The notes: generated by a model not told the origin, from the sequence alone. A stretch of DNA of 64,000 nt from CAMPJU01 sp036675265 (GCA_036675265.1 JAKFFJ010000058.1:1-64000); one strand, 5' to 3'. Positions 6,711 through 16,263 are shown, counted from the first letter of the stretch. A program made the numbers and translations.

Positions 6711-8501
6711 TCAATACACGCGCTTCTTCGGCGGGACGACATCGACCTCGCCGCTGAGCGTGTACATGTGCACGGGGCGGTAGTCGATGCGGGTGTTGCC
6801 CGCCTCGTCGACCCAGCACAGCGTGTGCTTGTGCCAGTGGTCGTCGTCGCGCTCGGGATAGTCCTCGCGCGCGTGGGCGCCGCGCGACTCGGTGCGGTTG
6901 GCGGCCGAGGTGATCGTGGCCAGCGCCTGGCCCAGCAGGTTCTGCAGCTCCAGCGTCTCGACCAGGTCGGAGTTCCAGACCAGGGAGCGGTCGGTCACGC
7001 GCACATCGGCGAACGACGCGTGGATCTGGCGGACCTTCGCCACGCCCTCGGCCAGCGTCTCGCCGGTGCGGAACACCGCGGCGTCGAGCTGCATGGTGCG
7101 CTGCATGTTGTCGCGGATCTTCGCGGTCGGCAGGTCGCCGTTCGCGTTGCGGACCTTGTCCAGGTTGGCCAGCGACCTGTCGCAGGCATCCTTGGCGAGC
7201 GGCTTGTGTGCGCGGTTCGGGCGGATGGTCGCGGCGCAGCGGTCGGCCACCGCACGGCCGAACACGACCAGGTCCAGCAGCGAGTTGGAGCCCAGGCGGT
7301 TGGCGCCGTGCACGGAGACGCACGCGGCCTCGCCGATCGCGTACAGGCCCGGCACGACCTCGTCCGGGTTGCCGTTCTTCAGCTGCACCACTTCGCCGTG
7401 GTAGTTGGTCGGGATGCCGCCCATGTTGTAGTGCACGGTCGGCAGCACCGGGATCGGCTGCTTCTCGACGTCCACGCCGGCGAAGATCTTCGCGGTCTCG
7501 GCGATGCCGGGCAGCTTCTCGTGGATGTCCTTCGGGTCCAGGTGCGTGAGGTCCAGGTGGATGTGGTCCTTGTGCGGGCCCACGCCCCTGCCCTCGCGGA
7601 TCTCGATGGTCATCGAGCGCGACACCACGTCGCGCGACGCGAGGTCCTTCGCGTTCGGCGCGTAGCGCTCCATGAAGCGCTCGCCGTCGCTGTTGCGCAG
7701 GATGCCGCCTTCGCCGCGCACGCCCTCGGTGATCAGGCAGCCGGCGCCGTAGATGCCGGTCGGGTGGAACTGCACGAACTCCATGTCCTGCAGGCCCAGG
7801 CCGGCGCGCAGCGCCATGCCGCCGCCGTCGCCGGTGCAGGTGTGCGCGGACGTCGCCGAGAAGTACGCGCGCCCGTAGCCGCCGGTCGCCAGCACCGTGC
7901 CGTGCGCGCGGAACAGGTGCAGCGTCCCCTCGGCCATGTCCAGCGCGAGCACGCCGCGGCAGGCGCCGTCCTCGTCCATGACCAGGTCGAGCGCGAAGTA
8001 CTCGATGAAGAAGCGCGCGTCGTGCTTGAGCGACTGCTGGTACAGCGTGTGCAGGATCGCGTGGCCGGTGCGGTCGGCGGCGGCGCAGGTGCGCTGCGCG
8101 GTGCCCTGCCCGTAGTGGGTGGTCATGCCACCGAACGGGCGCTGGTAGATGCGCCCGTCCTCGGTGCGCGAGAACGGCACGCCCTGGTGCTCGAGCTCGA
8201 TGATCGCCGGGACCGCCTCGCGGCACATGTACTCGATGGCGTCCTGGTCGCCCAGCCAGTCCGAACCCTTGATGGTGTCGTAGAAGTGGAAGCGCCAGTC
8301 GTCCTCGCCCATGTTGCCGAGCGCGGCGGAGATGCCGCCCTGCGCGGCGACCGTGTGCGAGCGCGTCGGGAACACCTTGGTGATGCACGCGGTGTTGAGG
8401 CCCTTGGCCGCGAGGCCGAAGGTGGCACGCAGGCCCGCGCCGCCGGCGCCGACGACGACCATGTCGTAGTGGTGTTCGGTGATCTTGTACGCAGGAGTCA
8501 T
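6711..8501 (-). CDS. sdhA: Succinate dehydrogenase flavoprotein subunit SdhA
   Basis: This is the catalytic subunit of complex II, oxidising succinate to fumarate in the TCA cycle. The 596-residue protein has the dinucleotide-binding start VVVGAGGAGLRA, the FAD-attachment region SHTVAAQGGISAALGN (His binds FAD), the active-site segments HPTGIYGAGCLITEG and DRTGHAILHTLYQQ, and the C-terminal capping domain. Its length is normal for the family. It starts 4 bases after the sdhD stop. Confidence 0.98.
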   Translation of the reverse strand: MTPAYKITEHHYDMVVVGAGGAGLRATFGLAAKGLNTACITKVFPTRSHTVAAQGGISAALGNMGEDDWRFHFYDTIKGSDWLGDQDAIEYMCREAVPAIIELEHQGVPFSRTEDGRIYQRPFGGMTTHYGQGTAQRTCAAADRTGHAILHTLYQQSLKHDARFFIEYFALDLVMDEDGACRGVLALDMAEGTLHLFRAHGTVLATGGYGRAYFSATSAHTCTGDGGGMALRAGLGLQDMEFVQFHPTGIYGAGCLITEGVRGEGGILRNSDGERFMERYAPNAKDLASRDVVSRSMTIEIREGRGVGPHKDHIHLDLTHLDPKDIHEKLPGIAETAKIFAGVDVEKQPIPVLPTVHYNMGGIPTNYHGEVVQLKNGNPDEVVPGLYAIGEAACVSVHGANRLGSNSLLDLVVFGRAVADRCAATIRPNRAHKPLAKDACDRSLANLDKVRNANGDLPTAKIRDNMQRTMQLDAAVFRTGETLAEGVAKVRQIHASFADVRVTDRSLVWNSDLVETLELQNLLGQALATITSAANRTESRGAHAREDYPERDDDHWHKHTLCWVDEAGNTRIDYRPVHMYTLSGEVDVVPPKKRVY

Positions 8502-8505
8502 TTCG

Positions 8506-8916
8506 TCAGCCCAGCATGGCGATGCGGCCGATCGCGTACAGCGACGCGAGCGCGCCGAGGGCGCAGGCCAGGAGGTTGATCAGCAGCAGGGCGACTTCCG
8601 CCCAGCGCGTGTGCACGTAGTCCTCGATGATCACCTGGATGCCGAGCTTGGCGTGCCAGAAGGTGGCGATGGAGAACGCCGCCAGCAGCACCGCGTTCCA
8701 GGGACGGGCGAGCGTCTCGCGCACGGTCGCCAGGTCGGCGCCGACCATCGACACCAGCAACCCGACCAGCCACGGCACCAGCAGCGCGAGGGCGATCGCG
8801 GTGACGCGCTGGCGCCAGAAATGTTCCGTGCCGGACTTGCCGGAGCCCAGGCCGCGGGCGCGGGCCAGCGGCGTGCGGAGGTCGCGCAGTTCTTCGCCGG
8901 CGTCGATGTTGCTCAT
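8506..8916 (-). CDS. sdhD: Succinate dehydrogenase membrane anchor SdhD
   Basis: SdhD is one of two membrane anchors that bind heme b and ubiquinone. The 136-residue protein has three predicted helices, and helix 2 contains the characteristic FWHAKLGIQVIIEDYVH stretch, whose His/Asp-Tyr residues take part in quinone binding. The ATG at 8916 overlaps the sdhC stop (ATGA), which sets the start and indicates coupling. Confidence 0.95.
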   Translation of the reverse strand: MSNIDAGEELRDLRTPLARARGLGSGKSGTEHFWRQRVTAIALALLVPWLVGLLVSMVGADLATVRETLARPWNAVLLAAFSIATFWHAKLGIQVIIEDYVHTRWAEVALLLINLLACALGALASLYAIGRIAMLG

Positions 8917-9302
8917 GCGCCACCCCCCAGGACCGCGAACCAGATCAATGCGGTCAACACCACGGTGAGGGCCGCGACGGTCCAGCCCGATGCGTAGAAC
9001 TCCGGGATCTCGAAGCCCCAGCCCGCATCCCACAGCAGGTGCCGGATGCCGTTGAGCAGGTGGTAGACCAGCGCCAGCGAAAACCCGCCCAGCGCGACCA
9101 TGCCGAGCGGCGAAGCCAGGCAGTCGGCCGCCTCGCGATACGCGTCGCCGCCCGCGGCCACCGCCATCAGCCACCAGGCCAGCGCGAACGCGCCGACCGT
9201 GATCACCACGCCGGTGACGCGGTGCAGGATCGACATCGTCATCGTGATCTGCCACCGGTACACCTGCAGGTGCGGCGACAGGGGACGTTCGCGGATGGGC
9301 AT
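8913..9302 (-). CDS. sdhC: Succinate dehydrogenase cytochrome b556 subunit SdhC
   Basis: SdhC is the larger heme-b anchor of complex II. From the ATG at 9302 it has 129 residues and begins with the usual RPLSPHLQVYRW. The family signature SILHRVTG follows, and the heme ligand lies in YHLLNGIRHLLWD. Three membrane helices are evident. An in-frame upstream extension to 9362 exists but gives an Arg-rich tail foreign to the family, so I prefer 9302. Confidence 0.95.
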   Translation of the reverse strand: MPIRERPLSPHLQVYRWQITMTMSILHRVTGVVITVGAFALAWWLMAVAAGGDAYREAADCLASPLGMVALGGFSLALVYHLLNGIRHLLWDAGWGFEIPEFYASGWTVAALTVVLTALIWFAVLGGGA

Positions 9303-9365
9303 GTCGGGTCGCTCCTGCGGGGGACGGCGAACGCACGCGCGCCGCCGGGTGTGGCGGGTCAAGCG

Positions 9366-9563
9366 CTAGAAGTCGATGCAGCGTCCGTTCTTTTCCCAGT
9401 CGCCGTAGCGCACGGGATCCAGGCCGCCGCGACCGCCGACTTCGCCGTTTGCCGCGTCCGCGCCATCGGCGGGCGCCGCCTCGGGCGTGACACCGGGCGC
9501 CGGCGCAATCGGTGGCGCAGGCGTGGCGGGCTCGGGAAACTGGCCTATGATCATGGTCTTCAC
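9366..9563 (-). CDS. SDHAF4-like (DUF1674) succinate dehydrogenase assembly factor
   Basis: This 65-residue protein has a Pro/Ala/Gly-rich, probably disordered N-terminus and a conserved end PVRYGDWEKNGRCIDF. That RYGDWE..GRC.DF tail is the mark of DUF1674, the family of mitochondrial SDHAF4 (Sdh8), which binds flavinylated SdhA and protects it during complex II assembly. The gene lies immediately upstream of sdhC on the same strand, so its context agrees with this role. Its start is only 28 bases from the divergent ygfZ. Confidence 0.85.
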   Translation of the reverse strand: MKTMIIGQFPEPATPAPPIAPAPGVTPEAAPADGADAANGEVGGRGGLDPVRYGDWEKNGRCIDF

Positions 9564-9591
9564 AGCCGTTCAAGTTTACGTCCTGCCAGCA

Positions 9592-10410
9592 ATGCCGGAC
9601 AAGCCGAACTCGCCCTTCACCCTTGCCGGCCACCACCTGGTGGCGCTGCACGGGCCCGATGCCGTGCGTTTCGCGCATGCGCAGTTCATGAGCGACGTCG
9701 CGGGCCTGGCCGACGGCCATTGGCACTGGAGCGGCTGGCTGACGCCCAAGGGGCGCGTGGTGGCCCTGTTCGCGTTGCTGCGGCTGGATGCGGAACACGT
9801 GTGGCTGGTCCTGCCGGATGCGGACCCTGAAGCGTTCGCGGCGGCGCTCCGGCGCTTCGTCTTCCGGAGCAAGGTCGAGGTGGCGCCGCGCCCGGACCTG
9901 CAGGTGGGCGGCGCGTTCGCCACGCCGCTGCAGGCGCATGCCGGCGTCCTGGCGGGCAGCCTGGACGCGGGCTTCGAGCTGGACATGGGTGGCGACGGTT
10001 GCACCAGGGTGCTCCGGGTCGGCCGGGCCGCGCATGCGCCGGCGCACGATGCGTTGGATGCGCGCTGGCGGGTGGCGGACCTGGCGCACGGCCTGCCCCG
10101 CCTGGACGCCTCGCAATCCGGCGAATGGACGCCGCAGATGCTCTCGCTGCAACGCCTCGAGGCCTTCAGCGTGAAGAAGGGCTGCTATCCCGGACAGGAA
10201 ATCGTCGCGCGCACGCATTTCCTGGGGAAGTCGAAGCGCGAACTGGTGCTGCTGGAGGGCGGCATGCCGTTCGAGGTCGGCGTGGGTGACGTGGTCAGCG
10301 TGGCTTCCGACGGGGAACGGCATCTCGGGCTGGCGGTGCGCGCGCTGGAACGCGAACCCGACCCCCGGGAACGCCCGCTGCTTGGTGGACTGGCCCGACC
10401 GCCCGTGTAG
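9592..10410 (+). CDS. ygfZ: tRNA-modifying/folate-binding protein YgfZ
   Basis: YgfZ is a folate-binding, aminomethyltransferase-fold protein needed for maintenance of some Fe-S enzymes, including MiaB. The 272-residue chain carries the invariant motif KKGCYPGQEIVAR (about residues 196-208) with its essential Cys. The start at 9592 was chosen because upstream in-frame codons run into the divergent SDHAF4-like gene; ATG 9553 is an alternative. The TAG stop (10408-10410) is part of a GTAG REP palindrome. Its position beside sdh fits an Fe-S role. Confidence 0.92.
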   Translation: MPDKPNSPFTLAGHHLVALHGPDAVRFAHAQFMSDVAGLADGHWHWSGWLTPKGRVVALFALLRLDAEHVWLVLPDADPEAFAAALRRFVFRSKVEVAPRPDLQVGGAFATPLQAHAGVLAGSLDAGFELDMGGDGCTRVLRVGRAAHAPAHDALDARWRVADLAHGLPRLDASQSGEWTPQMLSLQRLEAFSVKKGCYPGQEIVARTHFLGKSKRELVLLEGGMPFEVGVGDVVSVASDGERHLGLAVRALEREPDPRERPLLGGLARPPV

Positions 10411-10433
10411 GAGCCGCCATGGCGGCTCCCACA
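10406..10433. repeat. REP hairpin (family A, single core) overlapping ygfZ stop
   Basis: A perfect 20-nt palindrome (GGAGCCGCC / GGCGGCTCC around AT) is flanked by TGTA and CACA. The leading GTAG includes the TAG stop codon of ygfZ. It separates the convergent ygfZ and the E1 fusion gene and could act as a bidirectional mRNA end. Confidence 0.85.
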
Positions 10434-10436
10434 GGG

Positions 10437-12716
10437 TCAGTCGCCAGTCGCCAGCGCGTCGGCTGCGGCGACGATGTCGTCTTCGCCGGGAATCACCAGG
10501 AACGCCGCGCCGGCCAGCGGCGTATACGTGTCGGCGCCGACGACGCGGCCGAACGGTCGCGCGCCGTAACCGCCTTCTGCCAGCGCCGTGATCACGCCCT
10601 CGCCCACGCCGGCGCTGCGCCGGCCCTCGTCGACGACCAGGATGCGCCTGGCGTCCGCCGCCTGCGCGCGGATGTAGCCGTCGTTGAGCGGCACCAGCCA
10701 GCGCAGGTCGACCACGCGGACCTGCCAGCCGTGCCTGTCGCTGATGCGCCGTGCCGCGCGCAGGCTCATCGGCACGCCGTTGCCATAGGTGAAGACGACC
10801 AGGTCCTCGCCCTCCCCGTACACGCAGCCCTCGCCCAGCGGCATGGCCTCGCCCGGCGCCGGGAACGACGTCAGCCACTGCCCGTCGCCCGCTTCGTACA
10901 GGTCCTTCGTCATGTACAGCGCAATGGGCTCCAGGAACACGCAGACCCGCCCGTCCACCTTCGCCAGCGCCGTCAGCGTGCGCAGCATCGTGACCGCATC
11001 GTCGCCCCGCGACGGGCAGCCGACCACGATGCCCGGGATGTCGCGCAGGGCCGTGATCGAGTTGTCGTTGTGGAAGTGCCCGCCAAACCCGCGCTGGTAG
11101 CCGAGCCCCGCGATGCGCACCACCATCGGGTTGCGGTACTGGTCGTTGCTGAAGAACTGCAGGCTGGCGGCCTCGCCGCGGAGCTGGTCGCAGGCGTTGT
11201 GGAAGTACGCCAGGTACTGGATCTCCGGGATGGGCAGCAGGCCCATGTTCGCGAACCCCTGGGCCATGCCCAGGATCATCGTCTCGTCCAGCAGCGTGTT
11301 GAACACCCGGCGCGGGCCGAAGGCCTTCTGCAACCCGCGGGTCACGGTGTAGACGCCGCCCTTCTGCGCGACGTCCTCGCCGAACAGCATCGCCTCGGGA
11401 TACTTCGCGAACAGGTCGTGCAATCCCTGGTTGATCTGGATCGCCATGTGCCGGGGCGGGAGCTGCTCCGGCAGCTTGTCCTCGCCGCCGAACACGTCGA
11501 TGCGACGGTCCGCATAGTCGGTGCGCCCGGCTTCGGTCCGCACCGCCAGTGGCGTGTACGGCGCCAGCGGGGCCACCACGTCTTCCAGCCGGTCCAGCTT
11601 CGGCCGCCGGTCCGCTGCCTCCGCGGCCGCGAAGCAGCGCGCGCGCGTACCCTCGTACAACGCCAGCACCTCGTCCTTCGACATCAGGCCGGACGCCAGC
11701 GCGATCGACGCGGAACGCAGCAGCGGATCGCTCGCCTCCACCGCGCACAGTTCCTCGAGGGGACGCCACTCGATCTCGAAATCGGTGCCCGCATGCCCCA
11801 TCAGGCGCGTGGTGCGCAGGTGCAGGAAGGTGGGACGGCGCGTGTGGCGGCAATGGTCCACCGCGCGCTGCACGTCGCCGTAGCCTTCCGCCAGGTCCAG
11901 GCCGTCGGCAAAGAAGTAGTCCAGGCCAGGCATGTCGCGGAAGCGGCTGGCGATCCAGCCGCTGGGCGTCTTGACCGAGATGCCGATGCCGTTGTCCTCG
12001 CACACGAACAGCACCGGCGCCGGCAGCTTCTGGTACGCGGACCAGGCCGCGGCGTTGAACGCGGTCTGCGCGGTGGCGTGGTTGGCGGACGCGTCGCCGA
12101 ACGAGCACAGCACGATGCTGTCGCCGGGGATCGGCAGCGCGTGGCCGATGCGCCGGCCGGCCTCGATCGCCATCGCGGTGCCCAGCGCCTTGGGCAGGTG
12201 CGAGGCGATGGTCGAGGTCTGCGGCAGCACCCACAGTGGCTTGCTGCCCCACACCTTGTGCCGGCCGCCGGAGATCGGGTCTTCCTTGCTGGCGGCGAAG
12301 CTCAGCGCCGAATCCATGATCGGATCCATGCCCGGCAGCTTGCGGAAGCGCTCGGCCATGAAGCCGCCGGAGCGGTAGTGCAGGAATGCGGGGTCGGTGT
12401 GGCGCGTGGCGCGCGCGACCATCGCGTTGCCTTCGTGTCCGCTCGATCCGATCGTGTAGAAGACCTTGTCCTGCACGCGCAGCACGCGCGCCATCAGGTC
12501 CAGGTGGCGGCTGATGAGTTGGGACTCGAACAGCTCGCGGAAGGCCGCCGCGTCGAGCGCGCTGCCATCGAGGATCGCTTCACCGGGCGCCGGGGGCGCG
12601 TCGACCTCGCCGTCCCATCCACGCACGAACTCGCTGAAGTTGACGTCGCAGATTTCGGCGCGGTTGAGGCCGCGCATGCGTGCGGGGATTGCCTGGGGAA
12701 CGCCGGGCTTGCTCAT
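10437..12716 (-). CDS. Fused alpha/beta E1 component of a 2-oxoacid dehydrogenase
   Basis: The 759-residue protein joins an E1-alpha part (about residues 1-370; TPP-site stretch CSFGDASANHATAQ ... EDNGIGIS) to an E1-beta part (from about 405; LFGEDVAQKGGVYTVTRGL, MAQGFANMGLLPIPEIQ). It is related to branched-chain or pyruvate E1 enzymes, which decarboxylate a 2-oxoacid using thiamine diphosphate. The usual GDG is GDA here. No E2 or E3 gene is next to it, so the substrate is unknown. I chose the ATG at 12716; an upstream in-frame start adds a Pro/Arg tail. Confidence 0.85.
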   Translation of the reverse strand: MSKPGVPQAIPARMRGLNRAEICDVNFSEFVRGWDGEVDAPPAPGEAILDGSALDAAAFRELFESQLISRHLDLMARVLRVQDKVFYTIGSSGHEGNAMVARATRHTDPAFLHYRSGGFMAERFRKLPGMDPIMDSALSFAASKEDPISGGRHKVWGSKPLWVLPQTSTIASHLPKALGTAMAIEAGRRIGHALPIPGDSIVLCSFGDASANHATAQTAFNAAAWSAYQKLPAPVLFVCEDNGIGISVKTPSGWIASRFRDMPGLDYFFADGLDLAEGYGDVQRAVDHCRHTRRPTFLHLRTTRLMGHAGTDFEIEWRPLEELCAVEASDPLLRSASIALASGLMSKDEVLALYEGTRARCFAAAEAADRRPKLDRLEDVVAPLAPYTPLAVRTEAGRTDYADRRIDVFGGEDKLPEQLPPRHMAIQINQGLHDLFAKYPEAMLFGEDVAQKGGVYTVTRGLQKAFGPRRVFNTLLDETMILGMAQGFANMGLLPIPEIQYLAYFHNACDQLRGEAASLQFFSNDQYRNPMVVRIAGLGYQRGFGGHFHNDNSITALRDIPGIVVGCPSRGDDAVTMLRTLTALAKVDGRVCVFLEPIALYMTKDLYEAGDGQWLTSFPAPGEAMPLGEGCVYGEGEDLVVFTYGNGVPMSLRAARRISDRHGWQVRVVDLRWLVPLNDGYIRAQAADARRILVVDEGRRSAGVGEGVITALAEGGYGARPFGRVVGADTYTPLAGAAFLVIPGEDDIVAAADALATGD

Positions 12717-12732
12717 ACGTCTCGGGGCTCGA

Positions 12733-13374
12733 TCAATCGGGTTGGGCGAGGCGCGCGGTGGCCTCGGCATCGAGGTCCGGCATGGGCACGAACCCCGGCG
12801 TCGCGCGGACGCGTCCGAGCCAGTCGCGGACCGCCGGGTACGGCGCCAGGTCGAAGCCGCCGTGGTGGGCCACGTCGGTGTACGCGAACAGGGCGATGTC
12901 GGCGATGCCGTAGCGCCCGCCGGTGAACCACGCGTGCGCCGCCAGGTGTCGGTCCATCACTGCGAGTGCCTGGTGGCCGCGCTCGCGCAGGCGCGGCAGC
13001 TCCGCGCGCCGCGGCGAATCGGGCGGCGTCCAGCCGCGGATGAAGCGCGCCACCGCGATGTAGGGCTCGTGGCTGTATTGCTCGAAGAACAGCCAGGCCA
13101 GCGCGTGCGCGCGCTGCCACGGATCATCGGGCAGGTACGGCGTGCCCTCAGCGAGCCAGCACAGGATCGCGTTCGACTCCGGCAGGATCGAACCGTCCTC
13201 GCGCTCGACGATCGGCACGCGGCCGTTGGGGTTCTTGGCCAGGAACTGCGGCGTGCGGGTTTCACCGCGGGTGCCGTCGACTTCGACCCACCGGTAGTCG
13301 CGGCCGAGGTGTCCGAGCAGCTGCCGCACCTTGTGGCAGTTGCCCGACATCGACATGCCATAAACGGTGATCAC
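12733..13374 (-). CDS. Glutathione S-transferase family protein
   Basis: The 213-residue protein has a thioredoxin-like N-terminal domain (TVYGMSMSGNCHKVRQLL, then PNGRVPIVE and ESNAILCWLA, which make the glutathione site) and an all-helical C-terminal domain with GRYGIADIALFAYTDV. A Ser or Cys near residues 8-12 would be the catalytic residue. The GTG start at 13374 overlaps the stop of the acetyltransferase gene (GTGA). The substrate cannot be told from sequence. Confidence 0.88.
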   Translation of the reverse strand: MITVYGMSMSGNCHKVRQLLGHLGRDYRWVEVDGTRGETRTPQFLAKNPNGRVPIVEREDGSILPESNAILCWLAEGTPYLPDDPWQRAHALAWLFFEQYSHEPYIAVARFIRGWTPPDSPRRAELPRLRERGHQALAVMDRHLAAHAWFTGGRYGIADIALFAYTDVAHHGGFDLAPYPAVRDWLGRVRATPGFVPMPDLDAEATARLAQPD

Positions 13375-13925
13375 GCCGGCGCGCCCGCGCGGCGCGCGCG
13401 CCACTGGTCGCGGGACTGGCCCCAGATCTCGACGGGAACCTCCGCATAGGGATCGGGGAGGCGGCCGGGCCCGCGCAGGGTGGAGCCGAGGCGGCGCGCC
13501 AGCGCCTGCGAGGCCGTGTTGGCGGGCCCGATGGTGTGGATGACCTCGGTCCAGCCCAGGTGGTCGAAGGCCCAGTCGATCGTGGCCACCGCCGCTTCGC
13601 TGGCATAGCCCTTGCCCCAGGCGGCGCGCTTGAACGACCAGCCGACCTCGGTGCCGGGCCAGCCTTCCGGCTGCCACGGACCGGCCTGGCCCAGCCACTC
13701 GCCCGTCTGGCGGTCGATGGCGGCGAACATGCCGAAGCCCTGCACCACCCAGGCGCCGGGCATCTGCAGGAACTTGCGCCAGGCCGCCTCGCGGGTCGCG
13801 TGGCCGCCGATGTGGCGCGCGGCTTCCTCGTCGCCCATCAGTTCGCAGTAGCCGTCGAAGTCCTCGCGGCGCGGCACGCGCAACAGGAGGCGTTCGGTTT
13901 CGAGGGTGGTGTCGAGGATGCTCAT
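13371..13925 (-). CDS. GNAT N-acetyltransferase (RimJ/RimL-like)
   Basis: This is a 184-residue single-domain acetyltransferase. It opens with LETERLLLRVPRREDFDGY, has the central beta strand and EVGWSFKRAAWGKGYASEA, which is the acetyl-CoA-binding motif A, and then HLGWTEVIHTIGPANTASQALARRLG. Such RimJ/L-like enzymes acetylate N-termini, small amines or antibiotics, and the target is not evident. It overlaps the GST start by 4 bases, so the two form a small operon. Confidence 0.88.
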   Translation of the reverse strand: MSILDTTLETERLLLRVPRREDFDGYCELMGDEEAARHIGGHATREAAWRKFLQMPGAWVVQGFGMFAAIDRQTGEWLGQAGPWQPEGWPGTEVGWSFKRAAWGKGYASEAAVATIDWAFDHLGWTEVIHTIGPANTASQALARRLGSTLRGPGRLPDPYAEVPVEIWGQSRDQWRARRAGAPA

Positions 13926-13945
13926 GCGACTCCCGCGGGCGAGGC

Positions 13946-13971
13946 TGGGTCCCCGCCTGCGCGGGGACGAC
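13946..13971. repeat. Short hairpin repeat (family C) downstream of gcdH
   Basis: GTCCCCGC and GCGGGGAC form a perfect 8-bp stem around CTGC (13949-13968), followed by GACG. This CCCCGC-CTGC-GCGGGG unit looks like a widespread intergenic REP type. It lies just past the gcdH stop on the minus strand and could serve as a transcript end, although no T-run follows. Confidence 0.6.
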
Positions 13972-13974
13972 GCG

Positions 13975-15138
<1,164 letters not shown>

Positions 15139-15203
15139 CTCAGCGCGGTTCCGGCGAGGGAATTTCGCATTGTAGGCGACGCGGGACAGCCAGGAAAAAG
15201 GAA

Positions 15204-15227
15204 GGGGGCCGGATTGCTCCGGCCCCC
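15204..15227 (-). terminator. Rho-independent terminator of the glycine-zipper gene
   Basis: A 10-bp GC-rich stem (15204-15213 with 15218-15227) closes a TTGC loop. Read on the minus strand it is followed by TTCCTTTTTCC. It sits after the minus-strand gene at 15278-16072, with a REP half-copy between them. Confidence 0.75.
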
Positions 15228-15234
15228 TTGGTCA

Positions 15235-15264
15235 AGGGCTTCGCCGCCGTGGCGGCTCCCACAG
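15235..15264. repeat. REP half-copy (family A)
   Basis: The core GCCGCCGTGGCGGC with flanking CTTC and TCCCACAG matches half of the double palindromes at 17324 and 43012, with one base changed in the core. It lies between the terminator and the 3' end of the glycine-zipper gene. Confidence 0.75.
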
Positions 15265-15277
15265 GGGCGCGGGAGGC

Positions 15278-16072
15278 TCAGCCGCGGTCGGGGGCGTCGT
15301 CGAGGGCGGCGGTCTGCAGCACGACCTTGCCGTCGAGGATCGGCAGGCGATTGCCCGGATCCTCCGTCATGCGCACGGTGCGGTCGACGCCGTCGTGGCG
15401 ATAGGTCACGTCGTAGCCGACGACTTCCTCGCCCTCGCCCAGCTTGACCTGCTCGCCGGGCTGTTCGCCCGTGCGCATGCTGCCGGTCGTGCCGTCCGGG
15501 TTGCGGTAGGTCACGTTCCAGGCGACCACGCGCGAGGACTGCGACGAGTCGGAGACGGTGTGGCACTCGGTGCGGGTATTGGCGACCACCTGGCCGCCGA
15601 CGTGGCGCTGGTCGATCCGGCGCCCGGCGTAGCCGCCGGCGACCGCGCCGGCCACGGTGGCGAGCTTGCGGCCGTTGCCGTCGCCCACCTGGTTGCCGAG
15701 CGCGCCGCCGATCACGGCGCCCGCGATGGTGCCGCCCATCAGGCCGTCGCGTTCCGGCATCCGCTCCTGCACCACCACGTCATTGCAGACCTGGCGCGGC
15801 GTGGAGGTGGTGACGGTCTCGCGCACCGGCTCGGTGCCGATGACGGTGGCATAGAGCGTGGTCGGCCGGGTCACCGGCGCGACGGCCAGGACCTCGGCGT
15901 ACTCCAGCCCGCTGTCACCGAAGAAATCGAACCCGGCCGCGTCGGCGGACGCCTCGGCGTCGGCGGTCGCGGTCTCGTAGGGCTGGGGCTGGCGGTTGTT
16001 CTGGAACGCCGCGACCGCGACGCCGCCGACGAGCAGCGACGCGAGCGCGATGGCGAGGGTGTTGTTCTTCAT
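15278..16072 (-). CDS. Glycine-zipper 2TM-domain envelope protein
   Basis: The 264-residue protein begins with a signal or anchor helix (MKNNTLAIALASLLVGGVAV). A linker follows, then a glycine zipper at about residues 112-150 (GGTIAGAVIGGALGNQVG, VAGAVAGGYAGRRI), and a C-terminal beta-rich domain with repeated YDVTYRHDG/WNVTYRNPDG-type strands. This is the SlyB/Rick_17kDa-like arrangement of outer-membrane or periplasmic proteins; the exact role is unknown. Two Cys residues in the second half could form a disulfide. A family A REP lies 122 bases upstream. Confidence 0.85.
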   Translation of the reverse strand: MKNNTLAIALASLLVGGVAVAAFQNNRQPQPYETATADAEASADAAGFDFFGDSGLEYAEVLAVAPVTRPTTLYATVIGTEPVRETVTTSTPRQVCNDVVVQERMPERDGLMGGTIAGAVIGGALGNQVGDGNGRKLATVAGAVAGGYAGRRIDQRHVGGQVVANTRTECHTVSDSSQSSRVVAWNVTYRNPDGTTGSMRTGEQPGEQVKLGEGEEVVGYDVTYRHDGVDRTVRMTEDPGNRLPILDGKVVLQTAALDDAPDRG

Positions 16073-16193
16073 GTCGGCTCCTGGGCGGGGCTGGCCCGCG
16101 GGTATGCACGGCGTGATTGCAGCACGGGGTTCCTGAACCGCCCTTGGCCCCGCGACCGGACGCCCGTCACGGAACCACGCCGCGCGCCTGGAC

Positions 16194-16263
16194 CTGTGGC
16201 AGCCGGCATGCCGGCGCGAACAGCTTCGCCGCCATGGCGGCGCCCCCCAGTGCTCTCCCACAG
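16194..16263. repeat. REP-like double palindrome (family A), expanded
   Basis: The cores GCCGGCATGCCGGC and GCCGCCATGGCGGC are both present, flanked by CTGTGGC and CTCCCACAG. The right flank is longer than in other copies because of an extra CGCCCCCCAGTG. It lies in the 232-base divergent gap between the genes at 15278 and 16305; the rest of that gap shows no feature I can name. Confidence 0.8.

Noticed and set aside
10419..12926. About 835-codon plus-strand frame over the E1 fusion gene
   Set aside because: It is antisense to a gene with clear E1 motifs; its composition (Arg, His, Gln, Val) is that of a shadow frame.
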